Both the position numbers and the translations under genes were made by a program. The notes below the pieces were generated by a model. It saw only the letters and a program-made list of their open reading frames with translations, did not search any database and was not told the origin of the DNA. From an uncultured Pelagibacteraceae bacterium (lineage in GTDB: Bacteria > Pseudomonadota > Alphaproteobacteria > Pelagibacterales > Pelagibacteraceae): 45,972 nucleotides of DNA. Shown here piece by piece: positions 7,847 to 15,930 of this stretch (position 1 is the first letter of the stretch; each line of letters opens with the position of its first letter). The DNA lies in contig CACFAF010000008.1 of NCBI GenBank assembly GCA_902564245.1, forward strand, positions 1-45,972. Direction: 5' to 3'.

Positions 7847-8296
7847 TTATTTTCTATCAACTATAGTAGCTGACCATTGGGCATCTGCCATTTTATTACC
7901 TTCAACATATGCTTCTCCTTTGTATTTCCATACTTTTCCATGTGATCTTATTGCTTCTATATTGAGTTCTAATTTACAATTGGGAATTACAGGTTTTCTA
8001 AATCTGGCTTTTTCTATATTCATTAAAAAAACTAATTTATTTTCATAAGTAGATTTATCTATCCCATGGGCAGTTAAAGCAGCAGCAGCTTGACCAAAAG
8101 CTTCAACTATTAAAACACCTGGCATAACTGGTTCTCCAGGAAAGTGTCCTTGTACAAAAAAACTATCTTTTTTAACATTAACTATTGCAGTGGCAGAAAA
8201 TAATTTCTTAATATTAATTAATTCATCGATCAAAAGCATAGGTTCTCTATGAGGTAATAAATTCGTAATTTGATCTTTATTAAGTGAGTCAGTCAT
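7847..8296 (-). CDS. fabZ: 3-hydroxyacyl-[acyl-carrier-protein] dehydratase
   Basis: The 149-residue hot-dog-fold protein dehydrates 3-hydroxyacyl-ACP in fatty acid elongation. LLPHREPMLLID near the start and GHFPGEPVMPGVLIVEAFGQ around residues 50-69 are diagnostic; His51 and Glu65 are the catalytic pair. FabZ competes with LpxA and LpxD for 3-hydroxyacyl-ACP, so its place in the lipid A cluster couples membrane and LPS synthesis. It lies 5 nt after ompH and 53 nt before lpxD, the largest gap between genes of this cluster. Confidence 0.97.
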   Translation of the reverse strand: MTDSLNKDQITNLLPHREPMLLIDELINIKKLFSATAIVNVKKDSFFVQGHFPGEPVMPGVLIVEAFGQAAAALTAHGIDKSTYENKLVFLMNIEKARFRKPVIPNCKLELNIEAIRSHGKVWKYKGEAYVEGNKMADAQWSATIVDRK

Positions 8297-8301
8297 AGAT
8301 T

Positions 8302-8826
8302 TTAATTTAAATCAATCGATTTAATTTTTGTATTAAGTAATTCTATAATTTTATCTGTTATATCTAATTCAGTTTTTCCAATAACAATACTTTTTTTATC
8401 AACAATTAAAGAAATTGATTCTGAGTCAGAATATTCTGTTAGAATAGGTTGTAATTGTTTTAATATATTATTTGTTACATCTATTCTTTTTTTTGACAGG
8501 GAATCTATTTTCTTTTTTCTTTCAACTCTATAATCATTTGATTTTTTTCTTAATTCATTAAGTTTTTTTTCTAATTCAGCTTTTTCAAGAATATTTTTTT
8601 TGGAGATTATATCTTGTTCCTGTTTTTTTAGTTGAATTTCTATTTTTTTAAAATTATCAATATTTTCTTTATGCATTTTTGTTAATTTTTTATTAACCGA
8701 GATACCAACTTTGGATTGATTTAAAACCCTTTGCATATCCAAATAGGCAATTTTATTTTCTGCTGATACAGAATTAAAGCTAAAGATTAAAATAATAATT
8801 ATAAAATAATTAAAAAAAAATTTCAT
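8302..8826 (-). CDS. ompH: OmpH/Skp-family periplasmic chaperone
   Basis: The 174-residue protein has a clear signal peptide (short basic start, hydrophobic core about 5-17, likely cleavage after SVSA at residue 22). The mature protein opens with KIAYLDMQRVLNQS, the typical Skp/OmpH strand and first helix, followed by a Lys/Glu-rich coiled-coil stretch (about 45-120) with regular heptads, and a C-terminal return to the body domain. Skp trimers hold unfolded outer-membrane proteins in the periplasm and deliver them towards the BAM complex. Its start overlaps the bamA stop by 1 nt, a partnership conserved across Gram-negative bacteria. Confidence 0.88.
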   Translation of the reverse strand: MKFFFNYFIIIILIFSFNSVSAENKIAYLDMQRVLNQSKVGISVNKKLTKMHKENIDNFKKIEIQLKKQEQDIISKKNILEKAELEKKLNELRKKSNDYRVERKKKIDSLSKKRIDVTNNILKQLQPILTEYSDSESISLIVDKKSIVIGKTELDITDKIIELLNTKIKSIDLN

Positions 8827-11075
8827 TAAAATGTTGTTCCTAAATTAAATCTAAATGTTTCTGTAACATCTGAAGATGCTTTCGTTATTGGTTGTGTAAG
8901 TGAAAAATTTAAAGGACCGATAGGTGTAAACCAATCTATACCAATTCCAGTTGATGATCTTATTTTGCTACCATCATCTAATGCTTCGTTATAATCAACT
9001 CCCCATATATTGGCAACATCAATGAAAAATAAAAAATCAGCATTTTGAAATTCTGGCATAATATTTGGTAAAGTTGTAGAAAAGTTTACTGCTGTAATAT
9101 AATTTCCTCCTACAAAATCTTCCCCATCTTTAGGCCCAACTTTTCCGGCTTCGAAACCTCTTAATCTTTTTGATGGAATAAATAATCTTTTAGAAATACG
9201 AACATCTTCATCGTTTATTGAGTTTATTGTTTTTCCATAAAATGAAAGTTGAGTTATCATATCTGGTTTAATTTCGTTATAAGTAGAATATTGATAAGCA
9301 TTTATTATAGAGTAGCTATTTGCGATTAAAGGAATAGACTGATTAAATAAACTTCTATATCCGTCAGTTGTTTGAAAACGCTGATCTCTTTTATCATAAT
9401 TTAAACCATAATTAAAAGTGACATCATAATAATCTCCTTCCTGTTTCTTTAATGCACTGGAAGCAGAGCTAGTAGTGGTTAGTGTTTCATAAGCAGTTGA
9501 AATTTCAGGCGAAAAATATAGATCCTGGTATTGTTCAAAATTAGTGCCAAATGAGAAACCAGTTGACGTATTTTTATAACCAGAAGAGCCCATATTATCA
9601 GTACTTCTACTTCTTAAAGATGTAGTTAAAGATTTATCACTATTTTTATAATTAGGATTTGTGTGCGTAAAACTTCCACGAATTGAATTACTGCTAAGTG
9701 AAAGATTCGTATTTAATCTTATACCTTGTCCTAAAAAATTATTTTCTTTTACAGCAAATGATATTGATTCACCTGAGGTTCCAATTCCAGCTCCAGCAGA
9801 TATTTCACCAGTAGCTTTTTCTTCAACATTATAATTGATAATTTTTTGATTAGGTTCCAATCCATCAATAACTTCAGCTTCAACTGAGGCAAAAATTCCT
9901 AAAAATTTAATTTGATTTATTGATTTATTATGTAAGATTTCATTAAAAGCATCTCCTTCATCAACTAATAATTGATTTCTCAAAACTGATTCTTCGGTAA
10001 TATTGTTTCCTAAAATATTAATTTTTTCTACATAATATTTTTCAGTTTCCTCAATTATAATCTTAAAATTAATTAAATTATTAGAAACAATAGTTTCTTC
10101 AACACTAGCATTAATAAATTCAAACTGTTTAAATTCAGCAATATTATCTATTTCATCTAAAATATTTTCAATTTTATTATAAGAATAAACTTCACCTTTT
10201 AGATTTGTTAAGAGTTTTGAAACTTTGTCAAAATTATTTGCATTATAGTCAAGTGGTAGCTCTAAGGACAGTTCATTAAATTTATATTGTAATCCTGAAT
10301 TAATTAAATAAGTCAATTCAAATTGAGTATTATCTATAAATTTTGCAGAAGAATTTTCAACTTTGACTTTATAATAACCTTTATTAATATAGAAATTTTT
10401 TAATAGTGTCTTATCAAAATCAATACGATTTTGATCTAAATATTTTCTTTGTGAGATAAATTTCCAAAATTTACTTTCTTCAGATAGAATAACATTTCTT
10501 AATTTTCGATCTTTAAACTTCTTATCTCCAATAAATTTTATTTTTTTTATAAGAGCTTTCTCTCCAAGATTAATATTATAAATTAAATCAATAGTATTAT
10601 TATCATTAAATTTTTTTGATAAATCTATTTCAGCAAAATAATAACCTTTGGATCTTAGAATATTTGTAATTTTATTTAAATCTTCTGAAACTACACTTTC
10701 AATATATGGAGATCTATCTTTTATTTTTATTACTTCTAATAAAGCTTTTTTAATACTTTTTTTTTTAATTCCATTAAATTTTAGAGTTTGAATAATTGGA
10801 TTTTCTTCAACATTTACAAATAAAATTCCATTTGAGAAATCTATTGAAACATCTTTAAAAAAATTTGTTTCATATAATTTTTTTAGTATATTATTTAAAT
10901 CTTCAGCATTTAATTCATCATCAATGTTTATATTACCAAACATAATAATTGCTTCTTCTGATATTCTTAAATTACCTTTAATATCTACATTTTTTAATTT
11001 TTCTGAATAGCCTGGTGAAAAAATAAAAAGAATAAAGATTAAATTTAATAATAATTTATATAGCTTTGTTCTCAT
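8826..11075 (-). CDS. bamA: Outer-membrane protein assembly factor BamA (Omp85)
   Basis: The 749-residue protein has a signal peptide (hydrophobic residues about 8-20, cleavage near GYS), a run of POTRA domains over about residues 26-410, and a C-terminal 16-strand barrel. RLRGFEAGKVGP in the barrel is the conserved (V/L)RGF motif of the Omp85 family, and the chain ends in FRFNLGTTF, an outer-membrane beta-signal with terminal Phe. It inserts beta-barrel proteins into the outer membrane. The start overlaps the dxr stop by 4 nt. The protease gene rseP, usually between dxr and bamA in proteobacteria, is absent here. Confidence 0.96.
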   Translation of the reverse strand: MRTKLYKLLLNLIFILFIFSPGYSEKLKNVDIKGNLRISEEAIIMFGNINIDDELNAEDLNNILKKLYETNFFKDVSIDFSNGILFVNVEENPIIQTLKFNGIKKKSIKKALLEVIKIKDRSPYIESVVSEDLNKITNILRSKGYYFAEIDLSKKFNDNNTIDLIYNINLGEKALIKKIKFIGDKKFKDRKLRNVILSEESKFWKFISQRKYLDQNRIDFDKTLLKNFYINKGYYKVKVENSSAKFIDNTQFELTYLINSGLQYKFNELSLELPLDYNANNFDKVSKLLTNLKGEVYSYNKIENILDEIDNIAEFKQFEFINASVEETIVSNNLINFKIIIEETEKYYVEKINILGNNITEESVLRNQLLVDEGDAFNEILHNKSINQIKFLGIFASVEAEVIDGLEPNQKIINYNVEEKATGEISAGAGIGTSGESISFAVKENNFLGQGIRLNTNLSLSSNSIRGSFTHTNPNYKNSDKSLTTSLRSRSTDNMGSSGYKNTSTGFSFGTNFEQYQDLYFSPEISTAYETLTTTSSASSALKKQEGDYYDVTFNYGLNYDKRDQRFQTTDGYRSLFNQSIPLIANSYSIINAYQYSTYNEIKPDMITQLSFYGKTINSINDEDVRISKRLFIPSKRLRGFEAGKVGPKDGEDFVGGNYITAVNFSTTLPNIMPEFQNADFLFFIDVANIWGVDYNEALDDGSKIRSSTGIGIDWFTPIGPLNFSLTQPITKASSDVTETFRFNLGTTF

Positions 11076-12238
11076 ATATACATCGACCTTACTTTCAATT
11101 TAACAAAATTATTAAGTTTTGCAATTTCTTTAAAATTGCTCGGTTTAACATTTTTATATTTGTTAAATACCTTTAGTTTAGAAAGTTTGATTATATTTTT
11201 AGAAATATCAACAAACTGAATCTTTTGTTCTAAAAATAGATTTACTAATTCATCATTTATACTAACCAATACAGTTTCAAATAATGATGATTTATTATTT
11301 ATATCTTTTAGTAGATTTATGACTGGATATCGTTTTTTATTAATTTTTTTTAGATCCAAATTGTTAAGAGATAAAAAATTTATATCTTTGGTTTTAATTT
11401 TTTTATTATCAGTTTGATCATATATTGTATTAAAAATTGGTATTTTCATATTAGTATCATGTATTAGTATCTTAATTAAACCATTGTTAAATTTAATTAT
11501 AGAATGAACATATGATTTAGGATGTGTGAATATTTCTATCTTTTTTAAATCAATATCAAAAATTCTTTGTGCTTCAATAACCTCAAAAACTTTATTCATC
11601 ATAGTGGCAGAATCTATGGAAATTTTTCTTCCCATTTTCCAACTTGGATGATTTAAAGCAGCATTTAAGTTTATGTTTTTAAAATTGTTAAGTGGTCTTT
11701 TTAAAAATGGTCCTCCTGATGCAGTAATAATTAGTTTTTCGATATTATTATCTCTAAATTGATTTATGAGTGACCATATAGAAAAATGTTCAGAGTCCAC
11801 CGGAATAAAATCAGTTTTATTTTTTTTTAGACTCTTTTTAATTAAATCCCATGCACAAATTAATGACTCTTTATTTGCTATTGCTATTTTTTTACTATAT
11901 TTAATTGCATCCAATGTGGGCTTTAAACCATCCAAGCCAATTATTGCAGACATAGTATAATCTATCTTATATTTATTTCTTTTATTAAAACTTTCATAAT
12001 CATTAAATACATTAATTTTTTTCTTAGATAAGATCTTTTTAGCTATTGAGTATGAATTTGGGTCTGTAATTATTAAATTTTTAACATTAAATACTTTTGA
12101 TTGATTTATTAAAGTTTTTATATTTTTTTGAGCAGATAATAAAATAAAATTAAATTTTTTCTTATCTTTTTTAAGTATGTTTAAAGTAGCTTTACCAATG
12201 GAACCTGTTGAACCAAGTATGACAATTTTTTTTTTCAT
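11072..12238 (-). CDS. dxr: 1-deoxy-D-xylulose-5-phosphate reductoisomerase
   Basis: The 388-residue enzyme makes MEP, the committed step of non-mevalonate isoprenoid synthesis. ILGSTGSIGKATL at 7-19 is the NADPH-binding motif; PVDSEH at 146-151 supplies metal ligands Asp148 and Glu150; IANKE (120-124), TASGGPF and the flexible-loop block SWKMGRKISIDSATMMNK lead to the third metal ligand Glu219. The product ultimately feeds uppS two genes upstream, so isoprenoid entry and undecaprenyl assembly are in one cluster. It lies 8 nt after cdsA and overlaps bamA by 4 nt. Confidence 0.96.
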   Translation of the reverse strand: MKKKIVILGSTGSIGKATLNILKKDKKKFNFILLSAQKNIKTLINQSKVFNVKNLIITDPNSYSIAKKILSKKKINVFNDYESFNKRNKYKIDYTMSAIIGLDGLKPTLDAIKYSKKIAIANKESLICAWDLIKKSLKKNKTDFIPVDSEHFSIWSLINQFRDNNIEKLIITASGGPFLKRPLNNFKNINLNAALNHPSWKMGRKISIDSATMMNKVFEVIEAQRIFDIDLKKIEIFTHPKSYVHSIIKFNNGLIKILIHDTNMKIPIFNTIYDQTDNKKIKTKDINFLSLNNLDLKKINKKRYPVINLLKDINNKSSLFETVLVSINDELVNLFLEQKIQFVDISKNIIKLSKLKVFNKYKNVKPSNFKEIAKLNNFVKLKVRSMYI

Positions 12239-12246
12239 TTAATAAA

Positions 12247-12909
12247 TTATAAAAATTTCCAAATCACCATTCCTAAAGGTATGGCAAAAATAATTCCGTC
12301 TATTCTATCTAATATACCTCCATGTCCAGGTAATAAATCACCTGTATCTTTCACTTTTGCAACTCGTTTTAAATATGAAAAAAACAAGTCTCCTAATTGA
12401 CAAGTTAAAGATACAATTATTGTAATTATTATTAAATGGTAAGGATTAAAAGAATTTAAATAGAAATAGTAAAAATAAGGTACCATCATCAATGACAGAA
12501 AGAATGATCCAAGTGTGCCTGCTATAGTTTTATTAGGACTAATTTTAGTAAGTTTTTTTCCTTTAAAGATCCTGCCAAACAATAAACCACCAATATCTGA
12601 ACTAATACAAATAGATAATAGATAGATCATATTTAGTTTAAAATCTATTGTGCTTATGCCATTAAATACTAAATATGAAAAAAAAACTAAGTAAATTAAA
12701 CCTAAAGCTTTGAATAAAAATCTTATAATAATTGAATTAAAAGATTTTTTTTTAAATATTCTGACAATTAAACCATAAAATTCTATCCAAGAAATTATGG
12801 AAACAATTATTAAAGATGAAATTAATATATAAGAATACTCGAATATGAGAAATAGTAATATAATTAAGAAAAATGAAGTTAAGATTCTATTTTTAAGTTC
12901 CTTTGTCAT
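12247..12909 (-). CDS. cdsA: Phosphatidate cytidylyltransferase (CDP-diacylglycerol synthase)
   Basis: The 220-residue, strongly hydrophobic protein has several membrane segments. The C-terminal half contains the CdsA signature SYLKRVAKVKDTGDLLPGHG followed by GILDRIDG, with the KD, HGG and DR residues all present. It makes CDP-diacylglycerol from phosphatidate and CTP, the branch point for bacterial phospholipids. It is shorter than the roughly 285-residue E. coli enzyme; the missing part appears to be N-terminal membrane helices, as in compact alphaproteobacterial forms. It overlaps uppS by 1 nt. Confidence 0.93.
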   Translation of the reverse strand: MTKELKNRILTSFFLIILLFLIFEYSYILISSLIIVSIISWIEFYGLIVRIFKKKSFNSIIIRFLFKALGLIYLVFFSYLVFNGISTIDFKLNMIYLLSICISSDIGGLLFGRIFKGKKLTKISPNKTIAGTLGSFFLSLMMVPYFYYFYLNSFNPYHLIIITIIVSLTCQLGDLFFSYLKRVAKVKDTGDLLPGHGGILDRIDGIIFAIPLGMVIWKFL

Positions 12910-13586
12910 TATATTGATCCAAAATTTCTCTTAATTTTTAGAAATTTATTTAAAATTAAAGTATAATTATTTTTAGTAAAATCTGGCCAAAGTTTATTGA
13001 CAAAAAAAATCTCAGCATAAGCAATTTGCCATAATAAAAAATTACTTAATCTTTTGGTATCACCAGTTCTTATCAATATGTCTGGATTTGGACAATCTGA
13101 AGTATAAAGATTTTTATCAATATTTTTTTTATTGATTAATAATTTTTTTTTATGAATTTTTTTAAAAGCATTAATTAGTTCATCTTTTGATCCATAATTT
13201 AAAGCAAGGTTAATTTGTAATTTTTTATTCATTCTTGTCATATTTTCTGATTTATCTAATATTTTAATGAGTTTTTTTGGAAAAACTTTCTTATTTCCGA
13301 TAATCTTTAATTTAATATTATTTTTTTTTAAATTATCAATTTTATTAATTAAGAATTCTTCTAATAAATTAAATAAAAAAATTATTTCTTTTTTGGGTCT
13401 TTTCCAATTTTCAGTTGAAAATGCAAAAAGTGTTAAATATTTAATCTTTTTTTTAATTGTCACTTCTAATATTTTTTCTACAGTTGATAAACCTGCTCTA
13501 TGTCCAAAATTTCTTGATTTTCTTTTTTTTAGTCCCCAGCGACCATTGCCGTCCATTATAATGGCCACATGTTTTATTGGGCTCAT
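12909..13586 (-). CDS. uppS: Undecaprenyl (polyprenyl) diphosphate synthase
   Basis: The 225-residue cis-prenyltransferase builds the C55 lipid carrier used for peptidoglycan and surface polysaccharides. HVAIIMDGNGRW (6-17) contains catalytic Asp12; GHRAG, LFAFSTENWKRP, the pyrophosphate-binding PDILIRTGD and the LLWQIAYAEIFF block are all intact. Length is slightly under the 250 residues of E. coli UppS. Its start overlaps the frr stop by 4 nt and its stop overlaps cdsA, so it lies inside a continuous coupled translation unit. Confidence 0.96.
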   Translation of the reverse strand: MSPIKHVAIIMDGNGRWGLKKRKSRNFGHRAGLSTVEKILEVTIKKKIKYLTLFAFSTENWKRPKKEIIFLFNLLEEFLINKIDNLKKNNIKLKIIGNKKVFPKKLIKILDKSENMTRMNKKLQINLALNYGSKDELINAFKKIHKKKLLINKKNIDKNLYTSDCPNPDILIRTGDTKRLSNFLLWQIAYAEIFFVNKLWPDFTKNNYTLILNKFLKIKRNFGSI

Positions 13587-14134
13587 ATTGTCATTATTTC
13601 TTTTTCTTTGCTAATTACTTTTTCATCTACTTTTTTAATATGTGTATCAGTAAAATTTTGTATGATTTTTTCAAATTTTTTTTCATCATCTTCACTTAAT
13701 TCTTTTTTTTTTAATAAAGCTTTAAGATCATCGTTGGCTTCTCTCCGTATATTTCTTATTGATATTTTGCATTTTTCTCCCATTGATTTAATAATCTTTT
13801 TCATCTCTGATCTTCTTTCTTCACTTAAATCTGGAACAGGTAGCCTAATTAATTGACCATCAATTTGTGGGTTGAGACCTAATTCTGATTTTCTAATTGT
13901 AGAATCTATTGCACTTACATTGTTAAGATCCCATACTTGAATATTAATAGTTCTAGGGTCAGGAGTTGTAACACTTCCTAATTGATTAATTGGCATTTGT
14001 TGACCGTAGACTTCAACTTTAATCAAATCTAACATGCTGGAACTGGCCCTACCAGTTCTTAAAGATGAAAGTTCTTTTACAAAAACCTCAAGGGTCTTGC
14101 CCATTTTTTCACTATAATTTTCTTCTTTAAACAT
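13583..14134 (-). CDS. frr: Ribosome recycling factor
   Basis: The 183-residue protein has the full RRF length. LSSLRTGRASSSMLDLIKVE, QLGSVTTPDPRTINIQVWD, NPQIDGQLIRLPVPDLSEERR and VRNIRR-like ISIRNIRREAND are the family blocks in their usual order, with a final three-helix segment rich in Lys and Glu. With EF-G it splits post-termination ribosomes. The start codon follows the tsf stop with no spacer. In most proteobacteria pyrH lies between tsf and frr; here the two genes abut directly. Confidence 0.96.
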   Translation of the reverse strand: MFKEENYSEKMGKTLEVFVKELSSLRTGRASSSMLDLIKVEVYGQQMPINQLGSVTTPDPRTINIQVWDLNNVSAIDSTIRKSELGLNPQIDGQLIRLPVPDLSEERRSEMKKIIKSMGEKCKISIRNIRREANDDLKALLKKKELSEDDEKKFEKIIQNFTDTHIKKVDEKVISKEKEIMTI

Positions 14135-14986
14135 TTATTCACCGATTTTTAACCTGTAAAAATCTTTAATTTTTAGATCACTAATACTAAGCTCTTTTAT
14201 TATATCTTGCACTTTTTTTTTTGGCTCCATTACCCAAGGTTGAGTAAGTAAGCTATTTTCTTCTTTAAATTTATTCATTTTTCCTAAACTTATCTTTTTT
14301 GCAATTTCGTCTGGTTTGCCCGAGTTTTTTAATTCTTCAGTAATTAAACTTTGTTCTTTATCAAGGATTTCTTTATCTATTTTATTACTATCTAAGGCTA
14401 TGGGATTAGAAGCTGCAACATGCATGGCTAATTGTTTTCCAAAAGACTGAATATTTTTAGAATTTTCTTTTGTTTCTAAAGCAACTATAACTGCAAGTTT
14501 TGACAAATTATCTTTAACCACTGTATGTAAATAATTAAAGTTTTTTACACCGTCATTTTTTAAAGTTTTAACTCGACCTATTGTTATTTTTTCACCCATT
14601 TTTGCAATTAGAGAAACTAAACTTTCTTCCACGGATTTATCGTTTTTCATTTTACATTTATTTAATTTTATTAATTCAGAATTACTTTCATTATTTAATT
14701 CGCTTAATTCCTTTGCAAAATTAATAAAGTCTTCATTTTTTGCTACAAAATCTGTTTCACAATTAAGTTCTATTACTGAAGTTTTATTTTCATCACCACT
14801 TACTGCGACTACTCCTTCTTTTGCAACACGAGACATTTTTTTTGACGCTTTTGAAATTCCTTTAACGCGAAGTATTTCAATGGCTTTTTCAATATCTCCT
14901 GCAGCTTCATTTATAGCTGCATTACAATCTTTAAAACCAGCGCCTGATAATTTTCTTAGTTGTTTTATTTTTTCTATTTCGCTCAT
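14135..14986 (-). CDS. tsf: Elongation factor Ts
   Basis: The 283-residue protein is the nucleotide exchange factor of EF-Tu. The start used is the ATG at 14984-14986, giving [17 protein letters not shown], the conserved N-terminal UBA-like module with LRxLSGAGFxDC; the frame remains open further upstream to 15046, but the 20 extra residues overlap rpsB and are not family-like. [15 protein letters not shown] is the core EF-Tu-contact block, and MHVAASNP lies in the second subdomain. It starts 1 nt after rpsB ends and abuts frr exactly. The rpsB-tsf pair is almost universal in bacteria. Confidence 0.95.
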   Translation of the reverse strand: MSEIEKIKQLRKLSGAGFKDCNAAINEAAGDIEKAIEILRVKGISKASKKMSRVAKEGVVAVSGDENKTSVIELNCETDFVAKNEDFINFAKELSELNNESNSELIKLNKCKMKNDKSVEESLVSLIAKMGEKITIGRVKTLKNDGVKNFNYLHTVVKDNLSKLAVIVALETKENSKNIQSFGKQLAMHVAASNPIALDSNKIDKEILDKEQSLITEELKNSGKPDEIAKKISLGKMNKFKEENSLLTQPWVMEPKKKVQDIIKELSISDLKIKDFYRLKIGE

Positions 14987-14987
14987 T

Positions 14988-15806
14988 TTAATTTGTTTTT
15001 TTCTTTTCTTTTTTAGCAAATTTCTTATCCAATTTTTCTCTATCAATTTCTTGTAAAGTTTTAGGTTTTTCTGATTTATTTTTTTCTTCTAAATTTATCT
15101 TTTCCTCAATCACTTTTGGTGCATCCTTCTTCGCATTTTCAATAGTTTCTTTTATTAACGAACAATATAAATCAATAGATCTTCTAGCATCATCATTTCC
15201 TGGTATTGGATATTCAATTCCTTCTGGATCTGAATTTGTGTCTAAAATTGCTATAATTGGAATATTTAATTTAATAGACTCTTTAATTGCTAAAGATTCA
15301 TAATTTGTATCAATTATAAAGACTAATTCAGGTATTTTTTTCATTTCTACAATACCTCCTAGTGATCTTTGTAATTTGTCTCTTTGTACACTCATCTTTA
15401 AAAGTTCTTTTTTAGTAAATCCCCTATTTTCTGAAACTAAATCTAATTCAATCTTTTTTAATTTTTTTATTGATCCAGAAATAGTTCCCCAATTTGTTAA
15501 CATGCCACCAAGCCATCTATAATTAACAAAATACTGGTCAGTTTCTTTGGCGACTTGAGCTATTGCTTCAGAAGCTTGTTTTTTTGTTGAAACAAATAAA
15601 ATTTTGCCATTGTTTATAATTGTGCTGTATACTTTTTGTAAAGCAACATTTGTAAGTTCTAAAGTTTGAGTTAAATCAATGATGTGAATTGAGTCTCTTT
15701 TGCCAAAAATGTATTTTTTCATTTTTGGATTCCATCTAAGCGTTTTATGACCTAAGTGAACGCCTGCTTCTAATAGTTGTTGTATTGTTACGTTTGGTAT
15801 TTTCAT
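14988..15806 (-). CDS. rpsB: 30S ribosomal protein S2
   Basis: The 272-residue protein carries the S2 signatures [19 protein letters not shown] (residues about 11-29), [14 protein letters not shown], the region ending in [16 protein letters not shown], and [26 protein letters not shown]. The final 50 residues form a highly charged Lys/Glu tail, common in alphaproteobacterial S2. S2 binds late on the back of the 30S subunit next to S1. It heads the translation and envelope cluster, and a 124-nt upstream region with evident secondary structure precedes it, suggesting that S2 may control its own synthesis, as it does in E. coli. Confidence 0.97.
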   Translation of the reverse strand: MKIPNVTIQQLLEAGVHLGHKTLRWNPKMKKYIFGKRDSIHIIDLTQTLELTNVALQKVYSTIINNGKILFVSTKKQASEAIAQVAKETDQYFVNYRWLGGMLTNWGTISGSIKKLKKIELDLVSENRGFTKKELLKMSVQRDKLQRSLGGIVEMKKIPELVFIIDTNYESLAIKESIKLNIPIIAILDTNSDPEGIEYPIPGNDDARRSIDLYCSLIKETIENAKKDAPKVIEEKINLEEKNKSEKPKTLQEIDREKLDKKFAKKEKKKTN

Positions 15807-15880
15807 ATTTATTCCCGGTTATGCCACCACAGTAACTGCCACAAAAGGACCGGAGGTTTAAAACCACATACTGTGTGCGT
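15807..15880 (-). promoter_or_regulatory. Structured rpsB 5' leader, possible S2 autoregulatory element
   Basis: This stretch is much richer in G and C than its surroundings. In the minus-strand RNA, UCCGGU (from 15854-15849) can pair with ACCGGG (from 15819-15814), five Watson-Crick pairs plus one G-U, enclosing about 29 nt that contain a small CAG/CUG hairpin. The ACCGGGA arm is the likely Shine-Dalgarno site, 7-8 nt before the AUG, so pairing would hide it. A CACA/UGUG hairpin (15865-15875) and a GGUUUUAAACC palindrome (15855-15865) lie upstream. Structure and position suggest translational control by S2; this is inference. Confidence 0.55.
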
Positions 15881-15892
15881 GTTAATTTATGG

Positions 15893-15923
15893 ATTATTTA
15901 CAAATTATTTTTAGAAGAAACAA
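15893..15923 (-). promoter_or_regulatory. Possible rpsB operon promoter
   Basis: TTGTTT (15918-15923) and AATAAT (15893-15898) on the minus strand resemble -35 and -10 hexamers, but the 19-nt spacer is longer than ideal. Transcription would begin near 15886, just before the structured leader. The region is AT-rich, so chance matches are likely. No terminator for dnaE was found in the same gap, so readthrough from upstream is also possible. Confidence 0.3.
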
Positions 15924-15930
15924 GTAAATT

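Noticed and set aside
14987-15046. Longer tsf start adding 20 residues
   Set aside because: The extra residues lie inside rpsB and precede the conserved EF-Ts N-terminus, which begins at the ATG at 14984-14986.
15807-15890. Metabolite riboswitch before rpsB
   Set aside because: The fold does not resemble a known riboswitch, and a ribosomal protein gene downstream makes protein autoregulation the simpler idea.
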